Assembly: GCA_003864495.1 (NCBI GenBank)
Contig: ML133373.1
Span: 186,001 to 250,000 of the forward strand
Length of the DNA: 64,000 bases
From: Nemopilema nomurai
Taxonomy: Eukaryota; Cnidaria; Scyphozoa; Rhizostomeae; Rhizostomatidae
Direction of reading: 5' to 3'
Under the pieces are notes generated by a model. The model ran no database searches and had not been told where the DNA came from. It saw only the letters and a program-made list of their open reading frames with translations. Below are positions 33,201 to 46,600 of the stretch, piece after piece. Each line of letters opens with the position of its first letter. Position 1 is the first letter of the stretch. A program made the position numbers and the translations under genes.

Positions 33201-34285
33201 CTATGAATATCACAAAGGGAATGAGATTTTGTTAATTGTATAAGGAAGCTCATACCAGAAGTTGTTTTGTTTTCTTCTTCAACATGAACAATACTTTTTG
33301 CATCTCCCTCGTTTTTAGTCTTTTCAGCTTCATTTTTGAGTTGTTTTTTAGGGACAGGCCATTTATGGGGAGTAATGCACTTTGGAGGTCCAAGTTCAAT
33401 ATCAGGCCGGTTACCAATAACAGATATATTTTTCAATTCCTGTTCCTTCTTCTTCTTTCTTTCCTTGGATCTTTTCTTTTTTGCCTTCTTTTGTAAATTC
33501 TTCTGTCTTGAATGCAATGTCCCCACAAAACATTGTAAATCTGCTTGTGGTTCGTGATATGAGATATGAGGCCTCTCTGTAGGATTACCAAAAAATTCTA
33601 CATCATCCCCATTTCTTTCTACCACTCTTTTTATTGCCTTTGGGCCAACCATGCCATTTACAAATTTTTTCTTGCTAAACCTTTTTATATTTGTTTTACT
33701 AATCCCCAACTGTGTTGGTTTATCTTTACATCTTTTTAAATTACTCTTTAAATTATTATTGAATTTGTATTCATAAAGACAGAGAGTATTTTTATTTTGG
33801 CCACTATTATAATCTGTATTGTGCTCTTCAAAGGTCTTTAGTCCATCAGACCTCCAAGAAGGCCTTATTGTTGTAGAAGAACTACTAGTTTTTAAATTGT
33901 TCATGTCCTTATTTGACATTAAATTAGCCTCATTAGGATAATTACGAAGCATTTCTTTTCTTTCATCATTATCTGCCGCAAAAACCTTTCCCTCTTTTGC
34001 CCTGCAGATTTGCAAACCTCTGTCTACGTTAGGGACTAAAGTGTCGGTCATTGCAAGACCAGAGCTCCGTTCGCTCTTTTGGGTGGGCGATGCTAGGCAG
34101 CTACCCAAACAATCATTTCCATTTGAACGTTTTATCTTGTTGACATTTCCTGTTGAATTTATCTCATCATTGTCATGGGGCCTCTTGTTACAATCTTTTG
34201 CGGCTTCATGTGGGTATAGATGTGGAGCTTTTGCAGAGATCTTTGGAGGGGGTTCTGCAAAGAGATCTTCCAGCCCGAGCTCCAT
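30255..34285 (-). CDS. CCCH zinc-finger protein of the ZC3H8/ZC3H4/ZC3H6 family, seven exons, 556 aa
   Basis: Exons: 33256-34285, 33023-33108, 32702-32734, 31398-31517, 31138-31243, 30699-30808, 30255-30440. Three C-terminal CCCH fingers follow the family spacing: Cys413-x7-Cys421-x5-Cys427-x3-His431, Cys441-x7-Cys449-x4-Cys454-x3-His458 and Cys463-x8-Cys472-x5-Cys478-x3-His482. The linkers RRELCRYYVT and HDEFPCKYFHT match the ZC3H8/4/6 family closely. The first exon (about 343 residues) is a Lys/Asn/Ser-rich disordered region with basic nuclear-localisation-like runs. In vertebrates ZC3H8 belongs to the little elongation complex for snRNA transcription, while ZC3H4 restrains unproductive transcription; which of them is orthologous is not decided here. 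Introns four and five are non-canonical (GC-AG and AT-AC), and only those splices restore finger one and the linker before finger three. Confidence 0.88.
30809..31137 (-). other. U12-type AT-AC intron
   Basis: On the minus strand the intron starts ATATCCTTT at 31137, a perfect U12 AT-AC donor, and ends CAC at 30809. TTCCTTAAC, the perfect U12 branch-site consensus, lies at 30817-30825, close to the 3' end as U12 introns require. Splicing here joins HD to EFPCKYFH exactly as in the family; no GT-AG choice does. Confidence 0.92.
31244..31397 (-). other. GC-AG intron
   Basis: The donor reads CAG|GCAAGT, the known GC-AG consensus, and the acceptor is an ordinary CAG. This splice completes zinc finger one with the right Cys spacing (RCRQ joined to GGECQFLH); no GT donor in phase is available. 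Confidence 0.85.
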
Positions 34286-34564
34286 CCTAACTTCCTTCCC
34301 AGCCCGAGGTTACAATTCAGCTGAATCCGTCTTTATGCTGCAACAATTTTGCATCAGAACATTATTTACCACCACTCCTTAGGACTACTATCTTCACAAA
34401 ACGTTTTATGTTCGCATCCTGGCCCCATATTGAAAATTTTTCATTGGCCTCACATGCACCAGCCTCGTATTCACAACGAGATACAAAGCGAATTTGAAAG
34501 CCTGGCGCACGAACGATAAGAAATTGTTGGAAATACTGAAGTTTTTAATACTTAAGCTTTTAGG
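34286..34564. promoter_or_regulatory. Bidirectional promoter, zinc-finger gene / ACTL6A
   Basis: Only 279 bases separate the divergent start codons at 34285 (minus) and 34565 (plus), so transcription of both genes must start in this stretch or in unseen upstream non-coding exons. No clear TATA box is seen, as is common for divergent housekeeping pairs. Confidence 0.6.
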
Positions 34565-37500
34565 ATGAGTGGTGGAGTTTATGGAGGAGGTAACTTACAC
34601 TGTTTCTGCCTAAGTAGAATGGATCTGCAGCAACAAACATTACTATGTGTTATTATATTCTAATCTGATGACCTTGATGATCAGCATTCATGTGTTAATG
34701 TTGTCTTGAACATATATTATGTATAGAGCTTTTGAATTAACTCTTTATTTTAGGGTGATTTCCAGTAGCCACGATTTTGTTATATTTAGAAAAATGTTCC
34801 TACTGTTCATTTTGCTTATATGAATAATATAATTTCACGCAGATGAGGTTGGTGCCTTAGTCTTTGATTTTGGATCCATGACAACAAGGGTTGGCTTTGC
34901 CGGTGAAGATTGCCCTAAGGTTTGTATGAGCAAGTCTTCAATTTCAGTTCTTTCATCATATTATGCAGGGAAATATTCTGTTTAATGTAATGATGTTTAT
35001 TTTTATACACTTGGGGTTGAGTTGTGTTTCCTCCCAAGAGCAGACCATTAAAATAAGAATTTGCCTAAACCAGAATCAAAATTAAAACATAATATTGCAA
35101 ATATATAAAACCGACAATGAGACTTGAACAGGCAGATAATCAAATGCACCTTTCAATTGATAGATTTTCTTGTTGTGCAATTTTCAGGGTGAATTTTCAA
35201 CAACTATTGGTGTTCTGGATGGAATTAAAGAAGAGAAAATTGATGGACACGGTATGACATGCATTATAAATTAAGGAAAAAAGATCCTCATTTTAGTACT
35301 GCATGGGTTCGTTTTTTGTTAGGCAGACACACACACAAATATTTATATATAACATTTATTTGCATTTGCGCTATTTACCTATGTTTTTACCTCCCATGAA
35401 ATGCAGACATAATATAAATATTGGAAGAAACTGATTCCAGCATGAAGGTCTCTTTTTAACATTATTTCGTGGTTCTTGTGCATCTTGATTTAGGTTGTTT
35501 ATCAAAATATGCCAACCAACTTACATACAGTAGCCAACTTAATCATAGTAGCTTAAGAAAAATAATAATTCTTCTGTTTGAAAAAAATTTCTACCAAGAA
35601 AGCTTTTGAGCCTTTTGTTGAGCTTGCCTCAAAGCTAAACGATTTTCTTCCCACAGAGTCAAAGACCCCAATGGATATACAAAAGAACTATTTCATAGAC
35701 TCATCAGAAATACATGTCCCACGACCAAATGTGGAGATGATGACACCCCTAAAGGATGGCTTGATTGATAATTGGGATTTATTTGAGAAACTTGTTGACC
35801 ATTCATACAAAAGACACATTAGGTCAGATCCAGACCTCCATCCTGTTTTAATCTCAGAGGCACCTGTAAGTTTGTGTCTTGACCTGCATACATACATATG
35901 ACTATACACAACATCTTTCATCAACTTGAGTAATCTTGACTTTTTAACTTTTTTATTCTCTAATGTCAAAGAAGAAAAACCTTTTCTGCTAAGGATGATA
36001 AATTTGAATGCAAAATAAAACTAATGCATTTTATTTTTCTGACATTTCAATTTCCTAATGATGGTATTAATGTAATTACCAAATTATGAAACAAGATGAA
36101 CATTTTACTGAATTGGTTTCAGAGCTCTACATACCTATATAACTATATAAACCCTTTATAAAGCAAAATTATATATTTTTCCTAAATATTTCTTAGTGGA
36201 ATATCAGAAGCAAAAGAGAGAAACTGGCAGAGCTTATGTTTGAAAAATACAGCGTACCTGCATTCTTTCTTTGCAAAAATGCTGTTCTATCTGCATTCGC
36301 TAATGGAAGATCGACTGGACTGGTAATTGATTCTGGAGCTACCCACACTAGTGCCATCCCAGTCCACGATGGGTTTGTTCTTCAACAAGCCATAGTGAGG
36401 TCCCCTGTGGCTGGAGACTTCATTTCAAGACAGTGTTTAGAATTTTTTATGGAATCTGGAATTGATGTTGTGCCAAGTTACATGGTAGCTACCAAGGTAA
36501 GCACACTGAGTCTTTTATGTAACTAGGGTGACAGAATTGTGAAATTTCACTATACTATTTCATGTTTCACACATACATGCTTCAAAGGCTACAAAAGATG
36601 ATGAGAAAAACAAGAATTGCTTAGCAGGATAAGTGAGTTTTTCAAATAATCAGAATTTTCAAGAAGAATGGTATGGAAAGTGATACAACATGATTTTCAA
36701 ATGATTTTCTTCTTTGTCTCAAAATAGGAGGCTGTTGAAGAAGATGCACCACCAGTCTTCACAAGAAAGAAAATTCCTGAAGTAAACAAATCTTATCACA
36801 ACTTCATGGTGAAGGTAAATATGTGAAATCTAATCAATTAAAACTACCCAATCCCATACAAATAAGCACACTACACTTAACTCAATTATGGCAACACATT
36901 TTCATTTTTTTGACAATTCTTGAATGCTTTATTGAAGGAAGTGGTCAAGGACTTTCAATCTTCAGTTTTGCAAGTGTCAGACAGCCCATATGACCAAAGG
37001 TAAATGTAATATGTAATGTAATTGACCATTATTAAATAAAAATTAATTATTTTTCTATGTTCACTGTTTTATTTCACTGTTTTATATAATATGTTCACTG
37101 TTTTATTTCACTGTTTTATATGATATGTTCACTGTTTTATTTCACTGTTTTATATGATATGTTCACTGTTTTATTTCACTGTTTTATATGATATGTTCAC
37201 TGTTTTATTTCACTGTTTTATATGATATGTTCACTGTTTTATTTCACTGTTTTATATGATATGTTCACTGTTTTATTTCACTGTTATATTTCACTGTTTT
37301 ATATGATATGTTCACTGTTATATTTCACTGTTTTATTTCACTGTTTTATATGATATGTTCACTGTTATATTTCACTGTTTTATTTCACTGTTTTATATGA
37401 TATGTTCACTGTTATATTTCACTGTTTTATTTCACTGTTTTATATGATATGTTCACTGTTTTATTTCACTGTTTTATTTCACTGTTTTATATGATATGTT

Positions 37501-39851
37501 CACTGTTATATTTCACTGTTATATTTCACTGTTTTATATGATATGTTCACTGTTTTATTTCACTGTTTTATATATATGTTCACTGTTTTATTTCACTGTT
37601 TTATATGATATGTTCACTGTTATATTTCACTGTTTTATTTCACTGTTTTATTTCACTGTTTTATTTCACTGTTTTATTTCACTGTTTTATATGATATGTT
37701 CACTGTTATATTTCACTGTTATATTTCACTGTTTTATATGATATGTTCACTGTTTTATTTCACTGTTTTATATGATATGTTCACTGTTTTATTTCACTGT
37801 TTTATATGATATGTTCACTGTTATATTTCACTGTTTTATTTCACTGTTTTATTTCACTGTTTTATTTCACTGTTTTATTTCACTGTTTTATTTCACTGTT
37901 TTATATGATATGTTCACTGTTATATTTCACTGTTATATTTATACACCTTAACATTTGGTTGTTCGTTTTGTTCTGAAAACAAAACAAAATCACAATACTG
38001 TTTTCTTTACAGTGCATTGGAAAATATGCCAATTGTTCCCTTCGAGTTTCCAAATGGTCTAAACAAAACCTTTGATATAGAGCGATTTAGGATATGTGAA
38101 AGCTTATTTGACACAACTACTGTAAAGGTATGTGGTCTAGCTCATTTTCACTGACCTTGTAAAGAAAACATACTAGACACAGTCGTTTTCTTAAAACTAT
38201 AAAACATTTGATATTTCCTCATGAGTGAGTTGCCAATTATTGTAGAGAAAAGAGTCACTATTGTGTAAAAACACCAAGCAGAAAACTGGTACTTTAATCA
38301 GTTTGCAATTTCTTTCAGGGTATTGAGAGCACAACACTGCTTGGAGTTCCCCATGTCATTACAACAAGCATTGGCATGTGCGATATGGACATCAGAGCAG
38401 TAAGTTCCTTACAATTTTTCCAATTGCTTGTTACCATGTCTTTGTCATTTAAATTCATTCAACATTTGTAAATCATATTTTTTTCTGGTAGGTATTCTGA
38501 TAAAACCATTACTTTCAAAACTGAGAGTGTAATAACTATATACCAGGGCACAAGAAAAAAGTTTCCTTTCTGTGGCTGGACAAAATCATGCATAAATTTC
38601 TCGAAAGATATCCCAAAAACTTTATTGAAATGTTTTACTTTATGAGAAACAAAATTTCCAGGTTACTCTTTCACTTTCAAACTATGTTAAAATAGGTTTC
38701 AGCAAAACTACTATCACATTAAATCATTAAATGTGTCCTGGTAACAGAAAGATGTTGTGTTTTGTGGTTTCAGCTGTCCATTTTTTGGAACTTTGAAAAC
38801 ATTAGATACAATGATTTTCTTTAACCTCGCATTTTTCCTTTTTGATGAAAAGAAAAGAACAAACATTTCTCTTGCAAAGCATTTTTTCAAAATATTTCCT
38901 GCAGAACTTTATATCTGAAAAGTTTCTTGCAATCACATGATCTGGTGGGTTTTCATGCCCTGCTTTATGCCGTCAGACAGCTCATATTCAAATTCACAAT
39001 TTAAGTGCCTTTTTAATTGTCTGCACATTGTTTCCTTTTGTAGGGCCTATACAACAGTGTAATTGTGGTTGGTGGAAACACATTGTTAAATGGATTTGTT
39101 GACAGACTCAACAGGGAGCTGCTTTCAAAGACACCCTCTGTATGCCACTTTTTAAAAAAATTATCAAATGAAGAATCTTTGTCTAATTTTTAATTCAAAC
39201 CAGTTTTAGGTTAAACACATTGTTGTGATTAATGTTTAATGTTGTGATTTATGATTGATGTTCTGATTGATGTTTAATGTTATAATCAATGTTAAATGCT
39301 GTGATCAATGATTGATGTTGTGATAAATGATTGATGTTGTGATTAATGATTTATGTTGTGATGCAAATGTCTTGCAGAGCATGAGACTCAAACTGATATC
39401 AAACAACAGTCAGACTGAGAGACGATTCAGTTCATGGATTGGTGGTTCTATTTTGGCATCACTGGTGAGAACTCATTCCCAAATCATATGACATGAATAA
39501 AACAATATAAAACTAGGCTACTCTGTCTTACACATACTCTCTTTCTCTCATTTATATACACAGCATGTCAATACACAGAGTTACACATCATAACTTTAAT
39601 GACTAAAGGAGGTTGTTGTTGGATTGAAAGCTGTAAATAAGGATGTGTTTGACATCTTATTAGAAATTCTATTATTAAAGCTTCACAGTACATTAGTTTC
39701 AATGTGTCTGGATATCATGTGGCCAGAAAATGTTTTTTGCATGATTTTGTTAACTTTTCATCTTCTTTAGGGAACATTTCATCAGATGTGGATCTCGAAA
39801 CAAGAATATGATGAAAGTGGGCGAAGTTGCATTGAAAGGAAATGCCCATGA
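34565..39851 (+). CDS. ACTL6A: Actin-related protein BAF53/ACTL6, 12 exons, 427 aa
   Basis: Exons: 34565-34589, 34843-34919, 35188-35251, 35657-35865, 36197-36496, 36728-36814, 36938-36999, 38013-38127, 38319-38399, 39044-39139, 39378-39464, 39771-39851. Total length matches human BAF53a (429 aa), and the start [20 protein letters not shown] and the end SKQEYDESG...ERKCP are typical. Actin-fold blocks [47 protein letters not shown] and [14 protein letters not shown] are present. BAF53 proteins are nuclear subunits of SWI/SNF (BAF), INO80 and NuA4/TIP60 complexes. Intron seven is expanded by a 0.9-kb minisatellite and intron ten by a degenerate repeat. It is head-to-head with the zinc-finger gene and convergent with the kinesin. 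Confidence 0.95.
37055..37940. repeat. 0.9-kb minisatellite in ACTL6A intron 7
   Basis: Nested array built from the words TTTCACTGTTTTA and TATGATATGTTCACTG in a higher-order unit of roughly 34 bases, with variants carrying TTATA for TTTTA. The longest part alternates the two words regularly; a run at about 37840-37905 contains only the first. One resulting open frame (37496-37741) is not a gene. Confidence 0.95.
39196..39372. repeat. Degenerate GTTGTGATTAATG-type repeat in ACTL6A intron 10
   Basis: About ten imperfect copies of a 15-20-base unit around TGATTGATGTTGTGAT, ending next to the splice acceptor of exon 11. Confidence 0.8.
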
Positions 39852-40694
39852 CAAAACCATTTACATAGGGACTTTAAATTGAAAGCTTATTGGACTATTG
39901 TACAGTACTGTCATTATTTGTTTACATTTTTTATGCAGTAGAACTCTTTGACCTTCTTTGACAGCAGCTGCTACTCGCAAACAAAGTGAACTAGTAAACC
40001 TGGTAAGAAAACAAATAAACTAGTAAACTAACATGGCTAGAGTTTTCTGGTTATCTTTGGTTATATCTATTTTACTACAAAGAAACCAGGGGAAACAAAA
40101 AAGGAAAAAAGGTGGGGTGAGTGTTGGTTCTTTCTTAATGTAAACTCTTGATTGCCTTGTATTGCAGGCAGATCTATTATTTCCTTCTTTTTGATAATTT
40201 ACCATAATAAACTTGTTTAGTCATTCAAGTAACAAGTTTGTCATTCACTGCAGATTTACATGCAAAACTATTTGTGTCATTCATTTTGTAGGATGGACTA
40301 AAAAATAGGTCATGCTGCTACTTCCACTTGTCTGCTTTTTCTATAGAAATCATTTTCAGCCTCAGGTATTACGGAAATCCGACAGTCAATGGCAGACCAA
40401 AACTGCACCCAAGCATCAATTTAGCAGTCTCAAATTATTGGTCAAATAGTTCATGGTAGATGTGAAAACATCAGAATATAATGAGACATGTATATCTACA
40501 AGCATGAGGTACAATCTAAAAGTGTAAAGGACCCTAAGCAACATATGTACATATTCAAATGTCCTTCATTACACACAAATAAACAATTTTAAATATAAGT
40601 TGACATCCTCTAAAAAATTATGCTCTTGGAAATGTCAGTGTATTAAACTATCACCAATGTTACGCATCACTAAAAAGGACTCACTGGGCCAAAA
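39852..40694. other. Convergent 3' ends of ACTL6A and the kinesin
   Basis: 3' UTR and flank of both genes. A consensus AATAAA for the plus strand lies at 40206-40211 and fits ACTL6A; a second candidate is near 40578. Confidence 0.6.
40206..40211 (+). terminator. Polyadenylation signal of ACTL6A
   Basis: AATAAA, 355 bases after the stop codon on the coding strand, followed by T/G-rich sequence. Confidence 0.55.
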
Positions 40695-43600
40695 TCAAAT
40701 CTGAATGGAACTTTTCCTAACCTGGGGTATATGAAGAACAGAAACCACCCAAACATTATGATGACCAAGGGTTCTTTCCAGTTTCCTGGGATTCTACAAA
40801 ATAAAACATGAATTTCAATCAATACAATAATTTGATATTCCTATTAAATACCAGGAAAACACTCAAATTTGAGTGTCCATATTTTACTCATTGAGGATAG
40901 AATTTTCAGGTACAGTTTTTGTTGCAAGCCAAACAGAAAACCAACAGTTTTATAAACATTGGACTGAAGAAATCTTTGCACATATCCCCCCTGTTTATAA
41001 AAACCCTCCAAAAGATCATTAGAAATCACACATTAGCAATTCATTTAAAACACACACCTTTAGAATATGACTGTAGACTCGCAGATGAGCTTGACTTTTG
41101 ATCAAGGGAACCATCACTACAATAAATCATCAATTTATGATATGGAACCATCACTACAATAAATCATCAATTTATGATATGGAACCATCAAAGTGTTTTG
41201 AAACCCAGAGTCACTTAAACTTAACAATGGAGAAAAACATATTCTATAACTTTTAAAAGGAATCAGGGAATTAAAACATGAATGCCAAATCGCTTCCCTC
41301 AAATATTTCTCAGATAATCAGCCTCTAAATGTTAGACAATGATCTACGAAGGTCAATGTTTGCAAAAACGTGTGAAATGAACACAAAACTATATACCCTC
41401 TTGTGTGCTTGGGTTCCTTTCTTGTCTTTGATGCTTGTTGCCTTGACTCGAATATTTCCTTAACACAACAATCACGACTAATTAGACAAAGCTTGGTTGG
41501 CAAAACTTTGTCACAAAAATGGAAAGTCTTTAGATCTCATCAACTGTTAACATGCAAACAATAGTTCTCTACAATAGGATATGTTAGGCATGGCTCTAGA
41601 GATTAAAGAGGCTTGTCTTTTAATATTGAATTTTTCTGAATAAAAAAAGGAAAGCACTTTGCCAAACAGTTGAATCAGTAATACTGAGCTGCACATGACA
41701 GATGCCTGCAGTTTCTTGCAGAGCTGTTGCTACTGGTATCCTAGGGCATGGCATCTAAGTAAGTTCTTTATCTTCAGGGGTGTGGTAAGACTAAATTTGC
41801 GTTCAGGAAACAAACCTTTAATCTCTTCTGTTCATCCTGATTGACGTAGTTTTCATAGTTCGACCTTGCATGTGTTTTTGGAGACTTGATTGCCTCCTTG
41901 TGGTCATTTTTCGTCTTCTTCTCCTCCGGTGCCACCTGTTGCACTGGAGGTAGGTGGAAGTTTTCAGCAGACGCATGCCTTCCCATCTGAGCCTCTGGCG
42001 ACCCTACCCTTGCCAAATGGCCCTTTCTCTCATCAGATGCTTGCGGCTTTTCTGTCGCCATTCTGCTGCTTGTTTTCTCTGACGTCACACTCTCTGACGT
42101 AACTGAACATCCACTAATTTCCCGTAGTCTGTGCTTCAGTTCCCGACTGGTCTTCTTGTAATAAAACAACTCCCTTTCTAGTTCTTGAACTTTCCTTTCA
42201 AGAGACCTGAAAGCAAAGCTATTTTTGACATCCTTGGTATTACTCTACGAAATTACGCACCAGGATACCTATCCCAAAAGACTTAGCAAAAGATTTAACA
42301 CCACTGTTTTGCAAATAATTGCAGTTGAAGATGAGAGCTACGCAATTCCTCACCTGACTACCTCACTGGATGCCTGTGTTTTTACCGCATCGTTTACTTT
42401 TTCAATCAAAAATTGAATTTCCTTTTCGTGATCCCTTTCAAGCGAAGTCAGTCTCTTTTCAGCCCTGGCCTCCATCTGAGTTAAGGAGTGCTGCAATTCC
42501 TGCACCAATCTTTCCTTTTCACTCAGCTCCATTTCCAGTTCATCTCGCGCTTCGTAAGTCTTTCTCTCAGCTTCCTTCAGCTCAATGACTCGTGCAAAAT
42601 ACTTCTGTAGCAATCCTTTCGTCTCGGATGGACTCAACTCTTGTACCATTTCCATTAATCTTTCCCCAACAACATCATTTCCAGTTTTCAAACCGAAGCT
42701 CTTTTCCTTGTTTTCGATTATTTCTGTCTTGTACTCAATCGCCATGTCAAGTGCTTCTACCGCTTCAACAAGTTCCAGCAAATACCTCTCTTCCGTTGGT
42801 TCTAAAATATCGTTGTCGTCCAACTTAAACTCGAGCTCCTTTCGTTGTTCATCTAGTTCCTCTTTTCTCTTGTAAAGTCTGTTCACATCTTCTTGGAATC
42901 TCGCTTTGTCCTTGGCAACGACGGAGGCGCGCTTGGCATCCAAAATGGCCTTTTGCACGTCATCAAGTTGGACCGATAGCCTCACGATATCCTAAGTGAA
43001 AATCGAAAAAATCAAAAAGGGAAAAAGTGCTGCTGTTCAGGGGTTGTTTGAAAACCCTTCGGTCTATTTGATGCGTAACACGTTCATCTTAGTGAGAGCA
43101 GACCCACCACTTGCCGCTGTGGAGGTGCTACGCAGGTGTGTTGGCCTAAAGGGACAAACTGCATCCACAACTTCACCTTAAAATGGCACTTCACGTCTCT
43201 AGAAACAGCAAGAAAATAATGAGAATTCCAAAAATAAGTTTACCTCGTTTAGAATCTGACTTGATCGAACCTTCTTCATTTCGAGATTGAACTTTTCTTT
43301 TAACAATTCTTCTTTTCTTCTAATGATTTCTTCTCTCTTCTGAAGTTCTTTATCGAGTTCTTCGATTTTCTGCTTCTCTTTTAATATATCGTCGATTTCT
43401 TTGTCAATCTTTTCCCTTTTCAGGTCCAATTCATTCTTTGTATCCCTGATAGACAGAAATTCATCAATTGAAAACGGTCAAAGAAGCAAAACATCTAAGC
43501 TGAGAGGCCAATTTAGATTCAAAAGCCGTGACCAAGTGCCAATGTGAACACAAAGTGAGACATTAGCAGGACGGAAGGCCAAAAAGCACTATTTCAATGA

Positions 43601-46600
43601 GGAGCTGAAATAAACCGGTGACAGGGTAGGGGCCATTTCCCCTGGGGTCAATCTGAGTATTTACAGGGTTGAGTGCGTGAAATACTTACTGGTCGTGGGT
43701 TCCCGCTCGCAGCTTGCGTTGGGCTGCCATTGCCTCCTCTGTCTTCCGCTTCAGCAGTTTCGATTGCTGATCGGTCTTCAACTCAAGCTCCTTTATCCTG
43801 TGCTCTCCCTTGGTCACCTCCTGTTCCAGCTTCGACTTCTGATCCGATTCCAGCTTCAGCTTCCTGGCAATGCTCTCGTGCTGGTTTCGCAGTCGCTCGA
43901 CGTGGCCTTCCAAGTCCTTTATCTTTCTGTCTCCTTTGCTTCGAAACTCGTCCAGCATTGTGGCGTCGCTCCTCTTGCTCTCCAGAACTGACACCTTGCT
44001 CTCCACAGCCTTCAGCTTCTTTTTGTACTCTCGCTCCAGCTTCTGCTTGCTGGCACCCTCCTTTTCGACGCCCTCCAGCTTCAACCGTGCCTCCTCCGCA
44101 TCCTTCCTTGCCTGCTCCGTCTCCTTCTCCAATGTCTTCAACTTCTCCTTGTACTGGATATTTAGTTCCTGCTTCTCACGGTCACTCACCATTAGCTCCT
44201 TAATCAGCTCCTCTTTTTGCCTGCAAAGGGCAAATTGCGCATCACACGCTGACAAAGATGAAACTCACATAACTATATACCATTTACTTCCTCCAACTTC
44301 GTTATACTGTTTCAAATATCCTGCATAAACGTGTTCCCAGTCAGCTTAAACACAAACACTTTATTTCCAGCGAGCTGAACTAAACAGTGTATGTTAAAAC
44401 ATTACTTAGACCTTGCTGATTGCTTTGCAAATACTGAAAGGCCTTTGCAGAACTATTTCCGAAAATGCCTACACAATGATTGCTGTACCCTAAATGTAAC
44501 CCCAAAATGTTCTCCCTTTCAGTCTTTTTCTATTGAACAAACATTACAAAAGACATCCAATCAGGCACTGGAAAACATCTGTGGTAAAGGCGAAATATCA
44601 ACATTTAAAGGAATCTCGTCCAAACCTTGGCCCCCGTCAGCAACTCACCTTATGTTTCCTTGCAAATTGACTAATTTTTGTCTTGCATCCTTCAGGTCTA
44701 GTTCCACGTTCCGCAATTTTCGCTTCGTGTTCTCCGATGTTTTTGGTGCTCCCTCCGGGGCCTCGTTCTGGTTACTAGATGTTCGTCTGACCGGCAACTT
44801 CGACGGGGTCATGGAAGCCAATGGCTTGTTTACTTCCTGTGAACAAGTTTAAATTTTGCTGTCTGACGGCCTAGTTTTACCATATAGTACTTAAGTATAT
44901 TCTTCAGTTCTCCTGACAAAGCCCTTCAACAATATCTTCTAAACATAGAGATACCCCTATCGATAAAGAGACTCCTTAAAGACAGCAATACTCCTTAAAG
45001 AAAATAATACTCCTTAAAGACAGTAATACTCCTTAAAGAAAATAATACTCCTTAAAGACAGTAATACTCCTTGAAGAAAATAGTACTCCTTAAAGACAGT
45101 AATACTCCTTCGTGATAAAGATACTCCAAAAAAATAACCATTAGACAATCATGCGAGCTTACCTTTCTAGGCACCTCCCTAGCTGCAAAACCTGGACCCG
45201 TTTGCTTGGAATGGTGATAAACATCGTGCTGTGAATATTTCGGAAACGAGGAATGTGCCTTGGTGAATGTGCTTTTGAGGCTGCTGGACAAAAACGGGCG
45301 CCTTTATAGACATGAGCTTGAGGCTAAAGAACTAAGTCAAAGTTAAATAGGAGTAAGCATCGAGCTTTGATCAAACTTTGAGTGCCTCCCAGAGAGCGCT
45401 GGTATCAATTGAAAAAGTTTTTGGAAGCAAAAAAAGAAAATGGCTCAGGAGAATACCTTTTCACCGAAATTAGCCCTTTTCCTTGCTTAACATATGTATA
45501 CCATTGGGGGCTGAGTTACCAGGGTGATATATAGGGGTCACGCATGACCCTTTCACCCTTGTTATTGGCATCAAATCAAGTCGAAGATAACAATAATGAA
45601 GGATTACCTACCTAGGCGCTACTTGTAGTTCCTCCCTTTCTAATCCACCCACGTCCTCCTCCGAACTTAAGAAATCATCGTGGGAAACTTCGTCAATGTC
45701 CTCATACTTTGAAACTAATAGTTCATTCCGCGCGCGAAAACTTCTCATCAGCTGGTCATCTTCAAATGAGGCATACCTCGCTTTAAACCGTGACAACGTC
45801 GAAGCTCCTCTCTTCTGCAGTCTAGACGGAGCACTTCTTGGAGGTACCCTTCGAGAACTCTTTCCGGGATCTACTGGTGGACAGGAGCAAACAGGACCTT
45901 TTCAAACACGTGACATGGAACAAAGTGCATTAAGCAGCAAGTATTGCCTACCACTAGGGAGGCACAGAATAAGGCAGAGACTCTTTAGGCGCTTAATGTA
46001 AGAAAACCAAAAGACTGAAAAACTTACAACTACAATGCTTTGGTTATATCAGAACAACTAAAAGCTCATTATTACAAAAGGGTGAGCATCGAAGTAAATA
46101 AATAGGTGTATCCTGATGAGGATCGCTGACCAGGACGTGCTGGACATGGCGGGCGTAAACCAAAGAAGTGCTTCAATTGCTTTGTCCTGCGCGATCGAGA
46201 GCAAACCTGGGTTGGCGTTGCCAAAATCAAAACACTCAGATGAACCACAAGGTGGAAAGACCAAAGGAAGTATTTCGATTCATTTATTCAGTAAGCATCA
46301 TTACTTTCTAAGTAACTACAATTCGTCACCTTTCCCATCGTTTCTGTGACGTATCCGGCCGATTTCATCTTCGTAAGCATGAATCTTCAGTTGCTGTTCA
46401 AACATTTGTCGCTCTTTTCTCTTCTCAGCTTCTCCAAGTTCCCGCAGTTTCGCCGCGAAATCCTCTTTTTCACTCTCAAGTGCTCGAATTTTCAACTCAA
46501 ACTCTTCGATGGCTTGTAGCTTGTTGGTCGATACTTCATTGACCTGTTCCCGCGGGCAATCCGCGCTAACGCCAAGCTCCCGCGTGGCACCGCCCTTGCA

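Noticed and set aside
37496..37741. 81-codon open frame in ACTL6A intron 7
   Set aside because: Pure product of the minisatellite.
43673..44328. Long plus-strand frames of 104-176 codons
   Set aside because: Antisense of the coiled-coil exon 15 of the kinesin, which has clear family resemblance and phase continuity on the minus strand.
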